Source: Bretschneidera sinensis
Taxonomy: Eukaryota > Streptophyta > Magnoliopsida > Brassicales > Akaniaceae
NCBI GenBank assembly: GCA_023935145.1
Contig: CM043701.1
Coordinates: 69,421,317-69,485,316 of the forward strand
Length of the DNA stretch: 64,000 nucleotides
Direction of reading: 5' to 3'
Shown: piece by piece, positions 34,609-45,817 of the stretch
How the letters are laid out: every line of letters starts with the position of its first letter
Numbering within the stretch: the stretch's first letter is position 1
The notes under the pieces: model-generated
Databases searched by the model: none
What the model was told of the DNA's origin: nothing
The model's input: only the letters and a program-made list of their open reading frames with translations
Position numbers and translations under genes: made by a program

Positions 34609-35894
34609 TGTTGTGAGTTTTAAATTACTCGCAAGCGCACGAGTCGTTTGCAGTATAGCGTTGTGCAAGTGCGAGGTCGAATCCGCAGGGAATTGCGTTG
34701 TGAAAATATAATTTTTAATCTAAATTAACTCTATCTTAACCTAGTTCCGAATTTTGAATGATAATTTGCAAAATAAATTAAAACTAAATTAAATTGATTT
34801 TAAAACTAATAATAAAAAGCACTAAGGTTTCCGAATCCACCCCACCGAAGTTAAGCATACATGTTCTAAAAATATAGCCTATCAAAACATTCAATGAATC
34901 CAACTATAAGACAAAAAACAAAGAATATCCCAACTAAACCAAAAGCACCCGATGTATCCGCTCTTAACAAATCACAAAGGGAATCCAATTTAATCGAAAA
35001 GCATTCAATGTATCCATCAGATGAAACACAAAGAAAATCCAACAGACAATTTAAACTCAATCAATTATAAGATTAACTCAAATAATTGACAGAACATTTA
35101 TACTAAAAATTGTCAGATTTGTACAAGCAAATCTGAACTACTACGCCAAACAACGGCGGGGCTTCATCTTCAACCTTAGCTGAAGAGTCTAGCCACTCAT
35201 AACAATAAAACTATAATAAAAAGTGCTAAACATTTAAACTAAAACAACTGAATATAAAGAAATAAATAAACAACTTTACATGGGAGAAATTCCGCTCGCT
35301 GACGGGCGGCGCTTCCCCTCGTGGTAGCAATGCCTTCGGGATCCACCAGAATGCTAGCGGACGTCCACCGGTAAACACCAAAGTGGCTCAGGAATTGTAC
35401 ATTGGATTATGAAGCCAAATGGTGTTTATATAGGAAGAGACCCGGAGTAAAACAGGTTGCAGAAACGATGTGGGATACAGGCCCGTGTGCGCTCGATCGC
35501 AGCGTGTTGCGATCGATCGTAGGTACGATCGATCGCATGTCTTGTGCGCACGATCTCATGTGCGCTCGATCGCATGTCTGTTGCGATCGGTCGCAGATGT
35601 ACTGAACTTCAAATATTTCGATGTGGGATGTTGACCTTGCGCTCGTTCAAAGGCAGGTGCGCTCGTTCAAAGGCAGGTGCGCTCGAGCGCTGGTGCACTC
35701 GATCGCATATCTGTTGCGATCAAGCGCAATGTCTCCAGAAGCTTCAAATCAACCTGAAATGCTGCACTTTCTCCACAAACATGTAAAAATACACAAAACA
35801 CAAGAAAAACGTAAAATAAAGTAAAATACTACTAACTAAGAGCATAACAAATATAAGTTAAGGGTCTAAAATATGCAATATTTTAGACTCATCA
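34609..35894 (-). mobile_element. solo LTR of a Tat/Athila-like gypsy family, TSD AAAAG
   Basis: This is a 1286-bp unit with ends TGTTGTGAG and CTCATCA (minus-strand start TGATGAG), flanked by a perfect 5-bp target duplication AAAAG (34604-34608 and 35895-35899). There is no internal region, so it is a solo LTR left by recombination between two LTRs. A minus-strand TATA box (CTATATAAAC) lies at 35425-35434. A cluster of GATCGATC-type palindromes lies upstream of it, and a U5-end motif TCCCTGCGGATTCGACC (about 34677-34694) resembles that in Gypsy1. Confidence 0.85.
35425..35735 (-). promoter_or_regulatory. palindrome cluster and TATA box in the solo LTR
   Basis: About ten variants of GCGATCGATCGC and GCGCTCGAGCGC lie at 35486-35735. 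A 20-bp unit GTGCGCTCGTTCAAAGGCAG is also repeated in tandem near 35640-35680. The cluster is about 50 bp upstream of the minus-strand TATA box at 35434-35425. Confidence 0.6.
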
Positions 35895-35899
35895 AAAAG

Positions 35900-36795
35900 C
35901 ATCATGGTCAAACTTCATTATAAAAGCATACAAATGCTAAAAGGAAGTCATAATCTAACAATACATTATAGAACGTTTCTATAGATTAGTTAACACTACT
36001 AATCCAAGCTTTAGAAAACATCATATTGATATGGTTTTATTGGAAGGTGAAATACCACATGCCTAGAGACTAGTTCCAAAAAACTTGGCATGGAAGGATT
36101 TACAGAATCCTAAAATATGGTTATTAGAAGATGTACTATCAACATCTAGGAAAAATAATGCTACCACTGGAATGAAACTTTTAATGACCCTAGATGGAAA
36201 ATTAATGGTGATTGATCCTAATTAAAAAGAAAAAGGAAAAATAATAGGGTATAAAGAGGTTAAATTACCAATTAGAGAAAGTTTAGCAGTAGTTTAATAA
36301 TATGATTAGATATATAAATGGAAAAGGAAAAAGAACCCACATTATCGGACTTGGTTATAAGAACAACAAAAACAAATTGTCTATCAATGCATAAAGGAAA
36401 AGACTAACAAAATAGAAAAAGAAATGAAGGGAACTAAAACTTCAAAAAAAAATCACCTATATAAAATTAAGATTTGATTTTCATGGATATGATTCATGAG
36501 TACACCATAGATGCATTAGTACACACTGAAGTTGTTTACACAATAGGACAACTGAACATTTTCCCCCTGAATATCTTGTAACTGCTAATGGATAAACAAT
36601 AGAACTAAAATACATAGCTAAAAATGTACCTATATATGTATTTAGAAGACCATGTATAGAATAATTACGAAATTTATTTGGTCTAGATGGAGATTTGGTT
36701 ATTGGAAGCAATTTCTTGAAACAAATGATGTGTGTAGTGTTAGTACAACACTATGCTTATATTCAAGTAGCGACACCTCCTATTCACTTTGCTAT
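35900..36795 (+). pseudogene. possible endogenous caulimovirid relic, right part (protease-like)
   Basis: Several collinear but frameshifted plus-strand pieces can be followed. From 36040 to 36300 they are rich in Lys, Ile and Glu. From 36480 to 36795 they look like a retropepsin of the caulimovirid type, ending with a G-D-L-V-I-G-S-N-F-L block near 36690-36715 that matches the conserved C-terminal part of such proteases. Several in-frame stops and at least two frameshifts are visible. Gypsy5 begins at 36796, so any RT/RNase H lies elsewhere. No host range or activity is implied. Confidence 0.4.
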
Positions 36796-37776
36796 TGATG
36801 AGAATGCAAAATATCATATTTTTCTCCCTTAATTTTTAGTCTTTTATACTCATTTGGTGCCTAAATATACTCATTATTCTTATATTTTGATTTAGTATGC
36901 AAATGGAGGCGTTAAGTGCAAAACGAAGCTAATTGGGCGATTTTGGATAGTTTCAACATGGCTTCGTAATCTGGGTATAACTCTCTCATACTAGCTCTAA
37001 TTGAGATGATTCAAGATGCTATAGAACCCCAAGAAAAATCTATACAACTTTTATGTTTTGCATTTTGAGAGACACTGGATGAATCAAGGTAAAAACTGGG
37101 ATTGAAGTTATTGCACCTGCATTGTTGACGTTCTGGAATGTCCTTTAGCCTGCAATTCAAATCGAGTCAAGTTTGCTATCTTAGTAAGATGAGGCTAAAA
37201 ATAATAAAGCCCTAGGCTCAAAAGATAGAGCTTAATTCAAGTGGGCTTGACCTAACCCAATCAAAAGAAATGAAAGTTGAATGGAAGGGATCAAACAAAT
37301 GGAAGGCATGGTGGGTTTAATGTAATCTCGAATTGGAAATGTCTCTAGACAGTCTCAAGTAATCTCACCATATCTTACTCGTACGAAATTATATTGAGCT
37401 GATTCAAGAAGCTTTGGAAAGCTAGCTCAACGGGCTATAATTGTTCCTCAAATAGAAGTTTTGTGATTCCAACTTTTTCCAAGTGGAAACTTCCCCGCAA
37501 TTTGAGGCCGAAATTCTGCAGAATCTATAATTCTGAAAGGGAGAATTAATTTTCTTTCCTTGTGAGGTTGGTTCCAGAATGAGGGGGGAGAGGAGTCTAT
37601 CACTTGGGAGAGAACCAAATGCACGCTTGGTTTTTTTTTCACGGTTTTTTGGGAGATTCATTTTCTGGAGCAATCAAAGGAAGCAGAACATCAAAGAGGA
37701 GACTGGTTTTTAAGTTTTTTTTTCTTTATTCCGAATTTCTTGATGTTAAACTCTTTGATTATGTTTTTATTCAAGT
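36796..37776 (+). repeat. Gypsy5 5' LTR, part 1
   Basis: It starts TGATGAGAATGC, a Tat/Athila-like LTR start, directly where the caulimovirid-like sequence stops. It is cut at 37776 by Copia1 and resumes at 47077. It contains no coding signal. Removing Copia1 gives an LTR of at least 1.6 kb. I see no palindrome cluster of the kind found in the other LTRs. Confidence 0.6.
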
Positions 37777-39028
37777 TGTTAACTCTCGCCCGTATTTTAA
37801 TGATGGTAAAACATAACTGTTATTTAACTAACATGTTTAAACTAAGTTATATTAAGGATCAAACACATTCAACCAAGGAACAAAGTGCAAGAACTCGAAC
37901 CAAATCAAGTATCAAGTGAAGACTGAAGATCTAGCATAGGTCTTAAGTTTTAGAACCAGTGTAAGTCTCACTCATACATTGTATTAGCTTTTTCAATGGC
38001 TCAAACATAAAAGGTTTTTCTAAAACCATTATTTTTAAATGTTTTTTTTAATGAAAAACAGAAGAAAAACTGCGTTGGAAGACAACCCAGTCGACTGGGT
38101 ACATATACCAGTCGACTGGTATATGGGACAGAAGGTACCCAGTCGACTGGATGAATCAACCCAGTCGACTGGTACTTTGACAGTAAAGTCCCAGTCGACT
38201 GGATGAATCAACCCAGTCGACTGGTAAAATGGACAGAAAGTCCCCAGTCGATTGGATGATATATACCAGTTGACTGGATACCTAGAAGGTCTGAAAACGT
38301 GTATTTTTCAAGTGAACCCAGTCGACTGGTATCTCGATCCAGTCGACTGGTAGTTCAAAAATATGACCGTTGGACTCCAAATCTGAACATTTTAAAGTAA
38401 ATCTTTTTCAAATTAAAGTCTTAAACGGCCATATTAATTGATTGCTATATAAACCCATTCAGTTAAGCATTCAATAACAAGCTGCAAATATTCAAAAAGA
38501 GTTGATTTCACATAATGAAGTTTATATACTCTTGAAACACAAAAAGCTTTGAAATAATCTTGTTGAGCCATTTCTTCAAGCTTTACTTTGAAAAAGAGAC
38601 ATTTCTATTGTAATAAGCTTTCATTTGCTGTCTCTCTACCTTTTACTTTACACCATCTTTGTAAAGGGATTACTTCCGAGAGGAAGGGGAAACTTCCAAA
38701 AAGAAGGGGATTGTTTGGTTTAAGCAACTCCAGTAATTTGCTTGTGTATGGTTTGTGCAACACCCGGCTAAGTTATGCGACTAAGTTTTCTTAGTGGATT
38801 ACTTCAAGGTGTTCCTTGAAGAGAGTGGAGGTAGGGTCGAAACAAATCCGATATTGCTGAACCACTATAAACCGTGTTTGCATCCTCTTTCCTTAAACTC
38901 TTTATTTACAGCACTTTACTTGTATTAATTGTCTACTGCTTATCTGTTTTTATAAACTTGTATTAATTCTGCAAAAAGTTTTTAAAAACCCAATTCACGC
39001 CCCTCTTGGGTTGAAATCTCGAGCTACA
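37777..39028 (+). repeat. 5' LTR of Copia1
   Basis: It runs from TGTTAACTCTC to CGAGCTACA. Ten palindrome copies lie at 38095-38352, TATATAAA at 38446-38453, then a GGAAGGGGA repeat region (about 38660-38710). It matches the 3' LTR at 45818-47071 almost throughout. Confidence 0.92.
38095..38453 (+). promoter_or_regulatory. U3 palindrome cluster (10 copies) and TATA box, Copia1 5' LTR
   Basis: Ten copies of CCAGTCGACTGG or close variants (for example CCAGTCGATTGG, CCAGTTGACTGG) occupy 38095-38352. They alternate with spacers such as GATGAATCAAC that repeat in part. TATATAAA follows at 38446, about 95 bp after the last palindrome. Confidence 0.65.
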
Positions 39029-39030
39029 AT

Positions 39031-39042
39031 TGGTATCAGAGC
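39031..39042 (+). other. Copia1 primer-binding site (initiator tRNA-Met)
   Basis: TGGTATCAGAGC lies two bases after the LTR end. This is the standard copia primer site, complementary to the initiator Met tRNA 3' end. Confidence 0.93.
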
Positions 39043-39083
39043 TTCGTTCTCTTTATTAGGCTTAAAATCCTAGAGTTGATCCA

Positions 39084-40033
39084 ATGGCAGCAAATAGCTA
39101 CTCTGAGGGACACTCTTGTACTAGACCACCATTGTTCAATGGCTCAAATTATAACTATTAGAAAAATAGAATGAAAATCTTCGTCGAAGGACAAGATTAC
39201 AATCTATGGAGAATTATAGAAGAAGGACCTAAAATTCCTTCAAAAGAAATAGTTATTGGAGAGACTCTTCATACAATGCCTAAACTCAAACTGAGTTTAC
39301 TGACGAGGATTGTAGAACGATGTCTCTCAATAGCAGAGCAATAAGCATGCTACATTGTGCATTAGATATTTCTGAATATAACAAAATATCTGCATGCGTT
39401 TCTGCTAAAGAAATATGGGACAAATTACAAGTCACATATGAAGGAACAAGTGAAGTAAAAAAGTCTAAAATTTACATGCTAATTTCTGAGTATGAATCTT
39501 TTAAGATGTCTCATAATGAAACCATTTCTGAAATTCACTCACGATTCACCACTATTATAAATGGTTTAAAATTGCTTGGCAAGAATATTGAGGAAGTTGA
39601 ACTAACCAGAAAAATCTTAAGATCTCTGCCACTAGAATGGAAACCAAAGAGGACAGCCATTCAGGAGGCCAAAAATCTTGACAAGCTTGATGTTGAGACG
39701 CTGCTTGGGTCATTATTAACATACGAGATGGAAGAAATGACTCTCATCGTCAATGATGATGAGAAGAAGAAAAATAAAATTGTTCTCAAAGCTTCTACGA
39801 GCAACAAAGAAAAGGAATTAGAACAAGAAGCAGAGAGCAGTGAAGAAGATGGTGGAATGGCTTTAATCACCAGACGATTCCATAGGTTCTTGAAGAAAAG
39901 CAAGAAACCTTACTCAAAGGATCCCATCTCAAAAAGGGAACCACTTATGTGCTATGGCTGCAAGAAGCCATGACATATAAAAGCTGACTGTCCGGTTTCA
40001 AACAAACCATACAAGGGCTTCAAGAAGAAAGCT
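39084..40033 (+). pseudogene. Copia1 gag
   Basis: The start MAANSYSEGHS at 39084 follows the leader. A TAG near codon 26 and a frameshift near 39283 break the N-terminus; the frame is then open from 39320. The UBN2-type capsid shows ISACVSAKEIWDKLQVTYEG, IRSLPLEWKPK-like residues and EEVELTRKILRSL. The zinc knuckle CYGCKKP-stop-HIKADC carries a TGA at 39971-39973 where Gly is expected. The same frame then continues into pol. The domain layout matches Sirevirus gags, which build the intracellular particle. Confidence 0.82.
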
Positions 40034-43000
40034 ATGGTAGCAACTACCTGGAGCGATGACGAAGAAGATGAGTCATCAGACAAAGAAATCGGATACGAGG
40101 AAATTACCAAGCTTTGTTTGATGGCAATCGATGATGAAAGTGAGATTTGCCTTCACACCAAGGAGAAAGGTAACTGTTGGTACCTTGATAGCGGTTGCTC
40201 GAAGCACATGACCGGTGATAAAAGCGTATTTAAGGAGCTAACTTTAAGAGATGGTGGACTTGTGACCATTGGAGACAATACTAAAATAAAGATCATCGGG
40301 CATGGAAAAGTCGGTAATGATTTCTCAACCTTAGATAATGTATTGCTAGTACAAGGCCTTAAGCCAAATTTACTTAGCATTAGTCAATTATGTGACAAAG
40401 GATACAAAGTCACATTTGAGACCTCTCATTGTCTAGTTATAGACATCAAGAGCAACAAGATCAAATTCATTGGCCATAGACATGAAAATGTCTATATAGT
40501 TGATTTGAAATCCTTGCATTCTGATAATGAAAAATGTTTTCCTGCTTTTAGTGAAAATCCATGGCTATGGCATAGAAGGCTTGGTCATGTAAACATGAAT
40601 TTGCTAAAAATTGTTTCAAGAAAAGATTTAGTTATTGGACTTCCTAAAATAAATTTTGAAAAAGACAAAATTTGCAATGCTTGTCAAATGGGAAAACAAA
40701 CTAGGATCTCTTTTAAAGCAAAAAATGTAGTCTCAACTACTAGACCTTTGGAACTTTTGCATATGGACTTATTTGGTCCAATTAGTACCATTAGTCTAGG
40801 TGGCCATCAATATGCTCTTGTTATTGTTGATGACTATTCAAGATATACTTTTGTTATTTTTATTGCTTATAAGGATGAAGCTTTCAAAAGATTTGAAAAG
40901 ATTTACAAAAAGGTACAAAATGAAAAAGGAATTTGTATTTCAAGCATAAGAAGTGATCATGGCAAAGAATTTGAAAATCAAAGCTTTTCAAAATTTTGTG
41001 ATAAAAATGGAATTAATCACAACTTTTCAGCTCCTAGAACTCCTCAACAAAATGGAGTTGTTGAGAGGAAAAATAGAGTTCTAGAAGAATTTTCAAGAAC
41101 AATGCTTTGTGAAAATGATTTACCAAAATATTTTTGGGCTGAAGCCATGAATACTTCTTGCTATATTTTAAATAGAATTTTGATAAGACCTTTGCTTGAT
41201 AAAACTCCATATGAACTATGGAAAGGGAGAAAGCCCAATATTTCCTATTTTTGTGCTTTTGGTAGTAAGTGCTTCATCTTAAATAACAATAAAACTAACT
41301 TGGGTAAATTTGATTCCAAGACCGATGAAGGGATATTTTTAGGATATTCAACTACTAGTAAGGATTATAGAGTTTTCAATAAGAGAATTCTAGTAGTAGA
41401 AGAATCTGTGCATGTAACTATCGATGAATCTAACCCAATGAGTAGTGGAGAAGTTTCCTTTAAAGATGATGCAGATTTTATTCCAAGAATGGAAACTCCT
41501 ACTCCCATTGTTGACCCAAAAGTGAGTTCTCCTCAAACAAATGAAGGGATAGCAACTCCCAATTTGAACTAATCATCCTCAAGTCAACAAGAGGAAAATC
41601 TACCCAAGGATTGGAGGTATGTAAATCATCATCTAATTGATCAAGTAATTGGTGATCCTTCACAAAGGGGTAAGAATTCGCTCTTCCATTAGAAATATTT
41701 GCAATTTTGTAGCTTATTTGTCTCAAGTAGAACCTAAGACATTTATAGAAGCTGAAAAAGATAATGATTGGATAATTGCAATGCAGGAAGAGATAAATCA
41801 ATTTGAGAGAAACAATGTTTGGAAACTAGTTCCAAGACCAAAAGAACATTCAATAATTGGAACTAAATGGGTATATAGAAATAAAATGGATGAAAATGGT
41901 ATAGTAACTAGAAATAAAGCTAGATTAGTTGCTAAGGGATATAACCAAGAGGAAGGAATAGATTTTGATGAAACCTATGCTCCCGTAGCTAGATTAGAAG
42001 CTATTCGAATGTTATTAGCCTTTGCATGCTTTAATAAATTCAAGCTATTTCAAATGGATGTGAAAAGTGTCTTTTTAAATGGCTTTATAGAAAAAGAGGT
42101 ATATGTTGAGCAACCTCTTGGATTTGAAAATCCTAGTCTTCCAAATCATGTCTATAAGCTTTCTAAAGCTCTATATGGGTTGAAGCAAGCTTCAAGAGCA
42201 TGGTATGAAAGATTAAGTAAATTTTTGATTGACAATGATTTTGTAAGAGGTAGAATAGACACAACTCTCTTCACTTAAACTCACAAAAATGACACTTTGA
42301 TAGTTCAAATATATGTTGATGATATTATATTTGGTGCTACTAATGAATCTATGTGTCAAAAGTTTGCAAAGTGCATGCAAGGTGAATTTGAAATGAGCAT
42401 GATGAGAGAACTTACCTACTTCCTTGGACTGCAAATCAAGCAACTAAAAGGAGGTATCTTCATCAATCAACAAAAGTACATCAAAGATCTACTAAAGAGG
42501 TTCGGTATGGAAAGCTCAAAGGCAATTGGAACGCCTATGAGCACAACTACGAAACTTGATCTTGATGAAAGAGGTAAAAATATAGATTCTAAATATTATA
42601 GAAGCATGAAAGGTGCTTTACTTTATTTGACTGCAAGTAGACCTGATATAATGTTCAGTTTATGCATGTGTGCTAGATTTTAGTCTAATCCTAAGGAATC
42701 ACATGTAGTTGCAGTAAAAAGAATCCTTAGATATCTACAAGGGACCCAGACCATAGGATTATGGTACTCTAGAGAATCATCTTTTGAGCTAGTAGGATAT
42801 TCAGATGCTGATTTTGCTGGATGTAGGTTAGATAGAAAAAGCACAAGTGGAACATGCCAATTCTTAGGTGCTATGTTAACTTCTTGGTTCTCCAAGAAAC
42901 AGAATTCCGTTGCACTATCAACCGCTGAGGCGAAATATGTAGCAGCTGGCAGTTGTTGTGCCCAAGTATTATGGATGAAACAATAGCTAGATGACTATGG

Positions 43001-43268
43001 CATGAGTCTCAAAAATATTCTTATATTTTGTGATAATACTAGTGCCATCAACCTAACCAAAAATCCTATTCAACACTCTAGAACCAAGCATATAGAGATT
43101 AGACATCATTTCCTAAGAGACCATGCTAAAAAAGGTGATATAAGATTAGAATTCATACCTTCAGAAGATCAAATAGCTGATATTCTTACAAAACCCTTAA
43201 GTGAAGCTAGTTTTTGTAAGATTAGAATGTTGATGGGATTGCTTGATTTTGATAAACTGAATGTTTGA
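40034..43268 (+). pseudogene. Copia1 pol: protease, integrase, RT, RNase H
   Basis: The copia protease motif WYLDSGCSKHMTGD lies near 40180-40215. Integrase follows: HHCC region WHRRLGHVN...CNACQMGK (40570-40695), catalytic DLFGP/DDYSRY, SDHGKEFEN and the final Glu in PQQNGVVERKNR (to about 41070). TAA at 41570-41572 and a frameshift near 41670 precede [45 protein letters not shown] and catalytic YVDDIIFGA (42310). RNase H includes GYSDADFAGCRLDRKSTSG, ALSTAEAKYVAAG and SAINLTKNPIQHSRTKHIE, ending at 43268. Further stops at about 42276, 42681 and 42985. Otherwise the full domain set is present. Confidence 0.88.
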
Positions 43269-43408
43269 TTGCATCTCATTTCATCATTTGCATATTTGAC
43301 ATTGAGTGAAAGAATATTAATCATTGTTTAATTATTTCCCTCACTCAAAAATGTCATAGATAAACAAATTCGTGCTAAAAATTCAAGTCTGGAAATTTTA
43401 CTAAGGGT

Positions 43409-43699
43409 CCAGTCGACTGGTACATGTGACCCAGTCGACTGCCAGATCTTCCAGTCGACTGGTACCTCAGACCCAGTCAACTGGTAACTCTCTGCCAAAT
43501 ATTCCAGACGACTGGTAAGTCTTCTCTAGTCGTCTATTAGGTCGAATCCCTGTTTGGCGCTAATTTTTGAAAAATCCTTGATCTCCAGTCGACTGGTAAT
43601 TTTACCCAGTCGACTGGTACGCAAACTGTTCATCTTCTCAATGGGACCCAGTCGACTGGCAACTCAACCAAGTCGACTGGTAACGCGATATTATAAATA
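43409..43699 (+). promoter_or_regulatory. internal palindrome cluster plus TATA box before the extra ORF of Copia1
   Basis: Between pol and the extra ORF lie about ten CCAGTCGACTGG copies or variants, near 43409, 43431, 43451, 43473, 43504, 43588, 43606, 43647 and 43669. TATAAATA follows at 43692-43699, about 210 bp before the ATG at 43910. This is the same motif and the same order (cluster then TATA) as in the LTR U3, but the surrounding sequence is not an LTR copy. It suggests a separate promoter for the third ORF; no expression can be shown here. Confidence 0.55.
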
Positions 43700-43909
43700 G
43701 GACTGTTCATTTTTTTGAAATTTTACGCCATTTTCATGCTCCAAAATTTTCTCTCTCTAGAAAAATTCACCATTTTGATCCAAAAATCATCCAAACTTCA
43801 TCTAAACACACCGATCTACTCATCCCTAAAGAGATTTTTGACTTTCTACGGTTAAAATCTCTTATTTTTGTCAAAATCCATTTTTCCCAAAAACTCTTTT
43901 TTCTTCAAA

Positions 43910-45142
43910 ATGAGTGACAAAATCCGTATAAAACTCACAACAAGTGGACCTAATGCGCCTAAAAAGCCAAGGTCTTCTAAACTTTCGGCTTCGGAGTAGA
44001 AAGGAAAGGGAGCAGCGAGCTCATCCAGCAAGGAGCCCATAACAGAGTTGGAGCAGACTCTATTTTACAGTCCAGCGGCACAAGAAAATCATGACGGGTA
44101 GAGTCGTTGATTTCGACTCTATTCGCCATGGAAATTTCGATATTCTACCAGCCTTTGAGGTAATAAATCTGACCCCACTGGTCAGAATTCATGAAAAATA
44201 TTACCCGCGACTGATTCACCAGTTCTATGCGAACTTGGTGAAACCCAGTCCTCTGGCTCTGAGATTTAGAACCAGAGTTAGCGGTGTGGAGTTTGAGGTC
44301 AACACTGATCTCTTGATGAGCATTCTGAGAATCCCTGTAAGGGGGGTTCAATGGAGTTTGGATGGATGGCCAGACAACTTTGAGGTTGAAGAGGCCTGTC
44401 GGATAGTCAGGGGAGACCCTAACTATGTGTACAGACCCACTACATTTCATACATGTAGTGACTTGCCCCTCGACTCAAAGATGTTTCAGCTGATTGTCAG
44501 TTGGACCATCCACCCGAGACTCGGGAGTCGAGGGTATCTATCTAAATTAGATACGGTATTGATTTGGTGCATAAAATCTGGGCACCACTTCAATATATAT
44601 CCTCTGCTGCTCGCCAACATGATAAACGGTGAAGCAAACGACTCCGAGTGTCTTCCTTATGGGATGCTCATTACGCTCATCCTCCAGCACTTTCGGGTAC
44701 CTTTGCCTGCCTCTGAGGCTCAAGATATCGGATTGACGGACATCATCAACATCTCATCACTTAAGAAGATGGGATGTACTGTTCGTGAAGGATTCCTCTA
44801 TCCGAAGGCTGAAAAGTGCCTTAGGATTCGAGAGGATGCGAGCGACAGTGATGAGGATGCTGCTGCTGATACGGCTGCTGATATGGAGACGGATACCCGA
44901 GCACCTCCCATTGGTGACTCGCGTACTGATCAGACTGGTTACGGCGACATCCTACGAGCTATTACGAGCCTCCAGATGACGATGGAGTCCGATTTTCAGT
45001 CTATGCAGTCTGATTACTAGAGACTGAGCTCCTCCATAGACCACCTATGGGACGACTTCGAGTTACATCGAGAGCACACCGAGGGTTCCCTAGCTGAGAT
45101 TAGGGAACTTATTCGTGATAGCTCAGACTCTCCCACACCTTG
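43910..45142 (+). pseudogene. Copia1 extra 3' ORF (plant transposon-protein-like)
   Basis: It is the paralogue of 14-1276, with the same basic N-terminus, globular core (HQFYANLVKPSPLALRF, RPTTFHTCSDLPLDSKMFQL), acidic patch and C-terminal coiled coil. In this copy a TAG at about 43997 and a deletion of about 30 bp near 44080 (relative to copy A) break the N-terminus. The main open frame then runs from 44091 to TAG at 45018-45020, and the last 40 codons continue beyond that stop to 45142. The lesions differ from those in copy A, so an intact ancestor about 420 residues long existed. The function is unknown. Confidence 0.75.
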
Positions 45143-45817
45143 AGTCTCTATCTTTTGTTTGTACTTAGCGTTTTTCCAGTTCTTATCACATAGCACGGAC
45201 ATCTCATGTACTATTTTTTCTTAGTTATGGCTCTATGAAGCCCTGATTGTGTATTGACTTTTTCTCTATGATGATATATTACTATTAGCCATATTTATTG
45301 CATCTATTTACGCTATTTGTGATATGTTAGCACTGTTTTAAAACTCTGTTTGGTCACTAAAACTGTTATAAAATGCTTATATGCTTGAAAACTTTCGGTT
45401 CTTCCCGGGAAGGCTTCCGAAATTCGAATGAAGCCAAATATTCGCGTACAACTTTGTTTTCTTATACTCTATTTGACTGTATTAGCTAAGTAGTTTTTTT
45501 TTTTATGTTATGCCCCCTTTGGTTGCTGTTGTCAAAACGGGGAAGAAAAATGAGAAAAACGAGAAAATCTAAGTAAACGCAACCAATGCATAGATTTAGG
45601 GGGAACATTGCTCCATAACTTTGTAAAAATGTTTATTGATTGGTTAAGTTTGATTCTGGATTGGTTTAAAGAAATATAAAATGTGTTTGCTTGTTTACAG
45701 GGTGGTTTTACTCGAAAAACAGAGGAGACTCTGTCCAAATTTTTGTAAAATCCTAACACTTAGTTTTTAAAACTGTTTTTACATTATTAATTTTGTCATC
45801 ATCAAAAAGGGGGAGAT
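45143..45817 (+). other. Copia1 non-coding 3' region and polypurine tract
   Basis: Non-coding and collinear with 1277-1942. The polypurine tract AAAAAGGGGGAGAT (about 45804-45817) abuts the 3' LTR. A second purine run, GATTTAGGGGGAAC, lies near 45594. Confidence 0.7.

Noticed and set aside
35402..35824. Arg/Cys-rich plus-strand reading frames
   Set aside because: They are generated by the GATCGATC-type repeats in the solo LTR.
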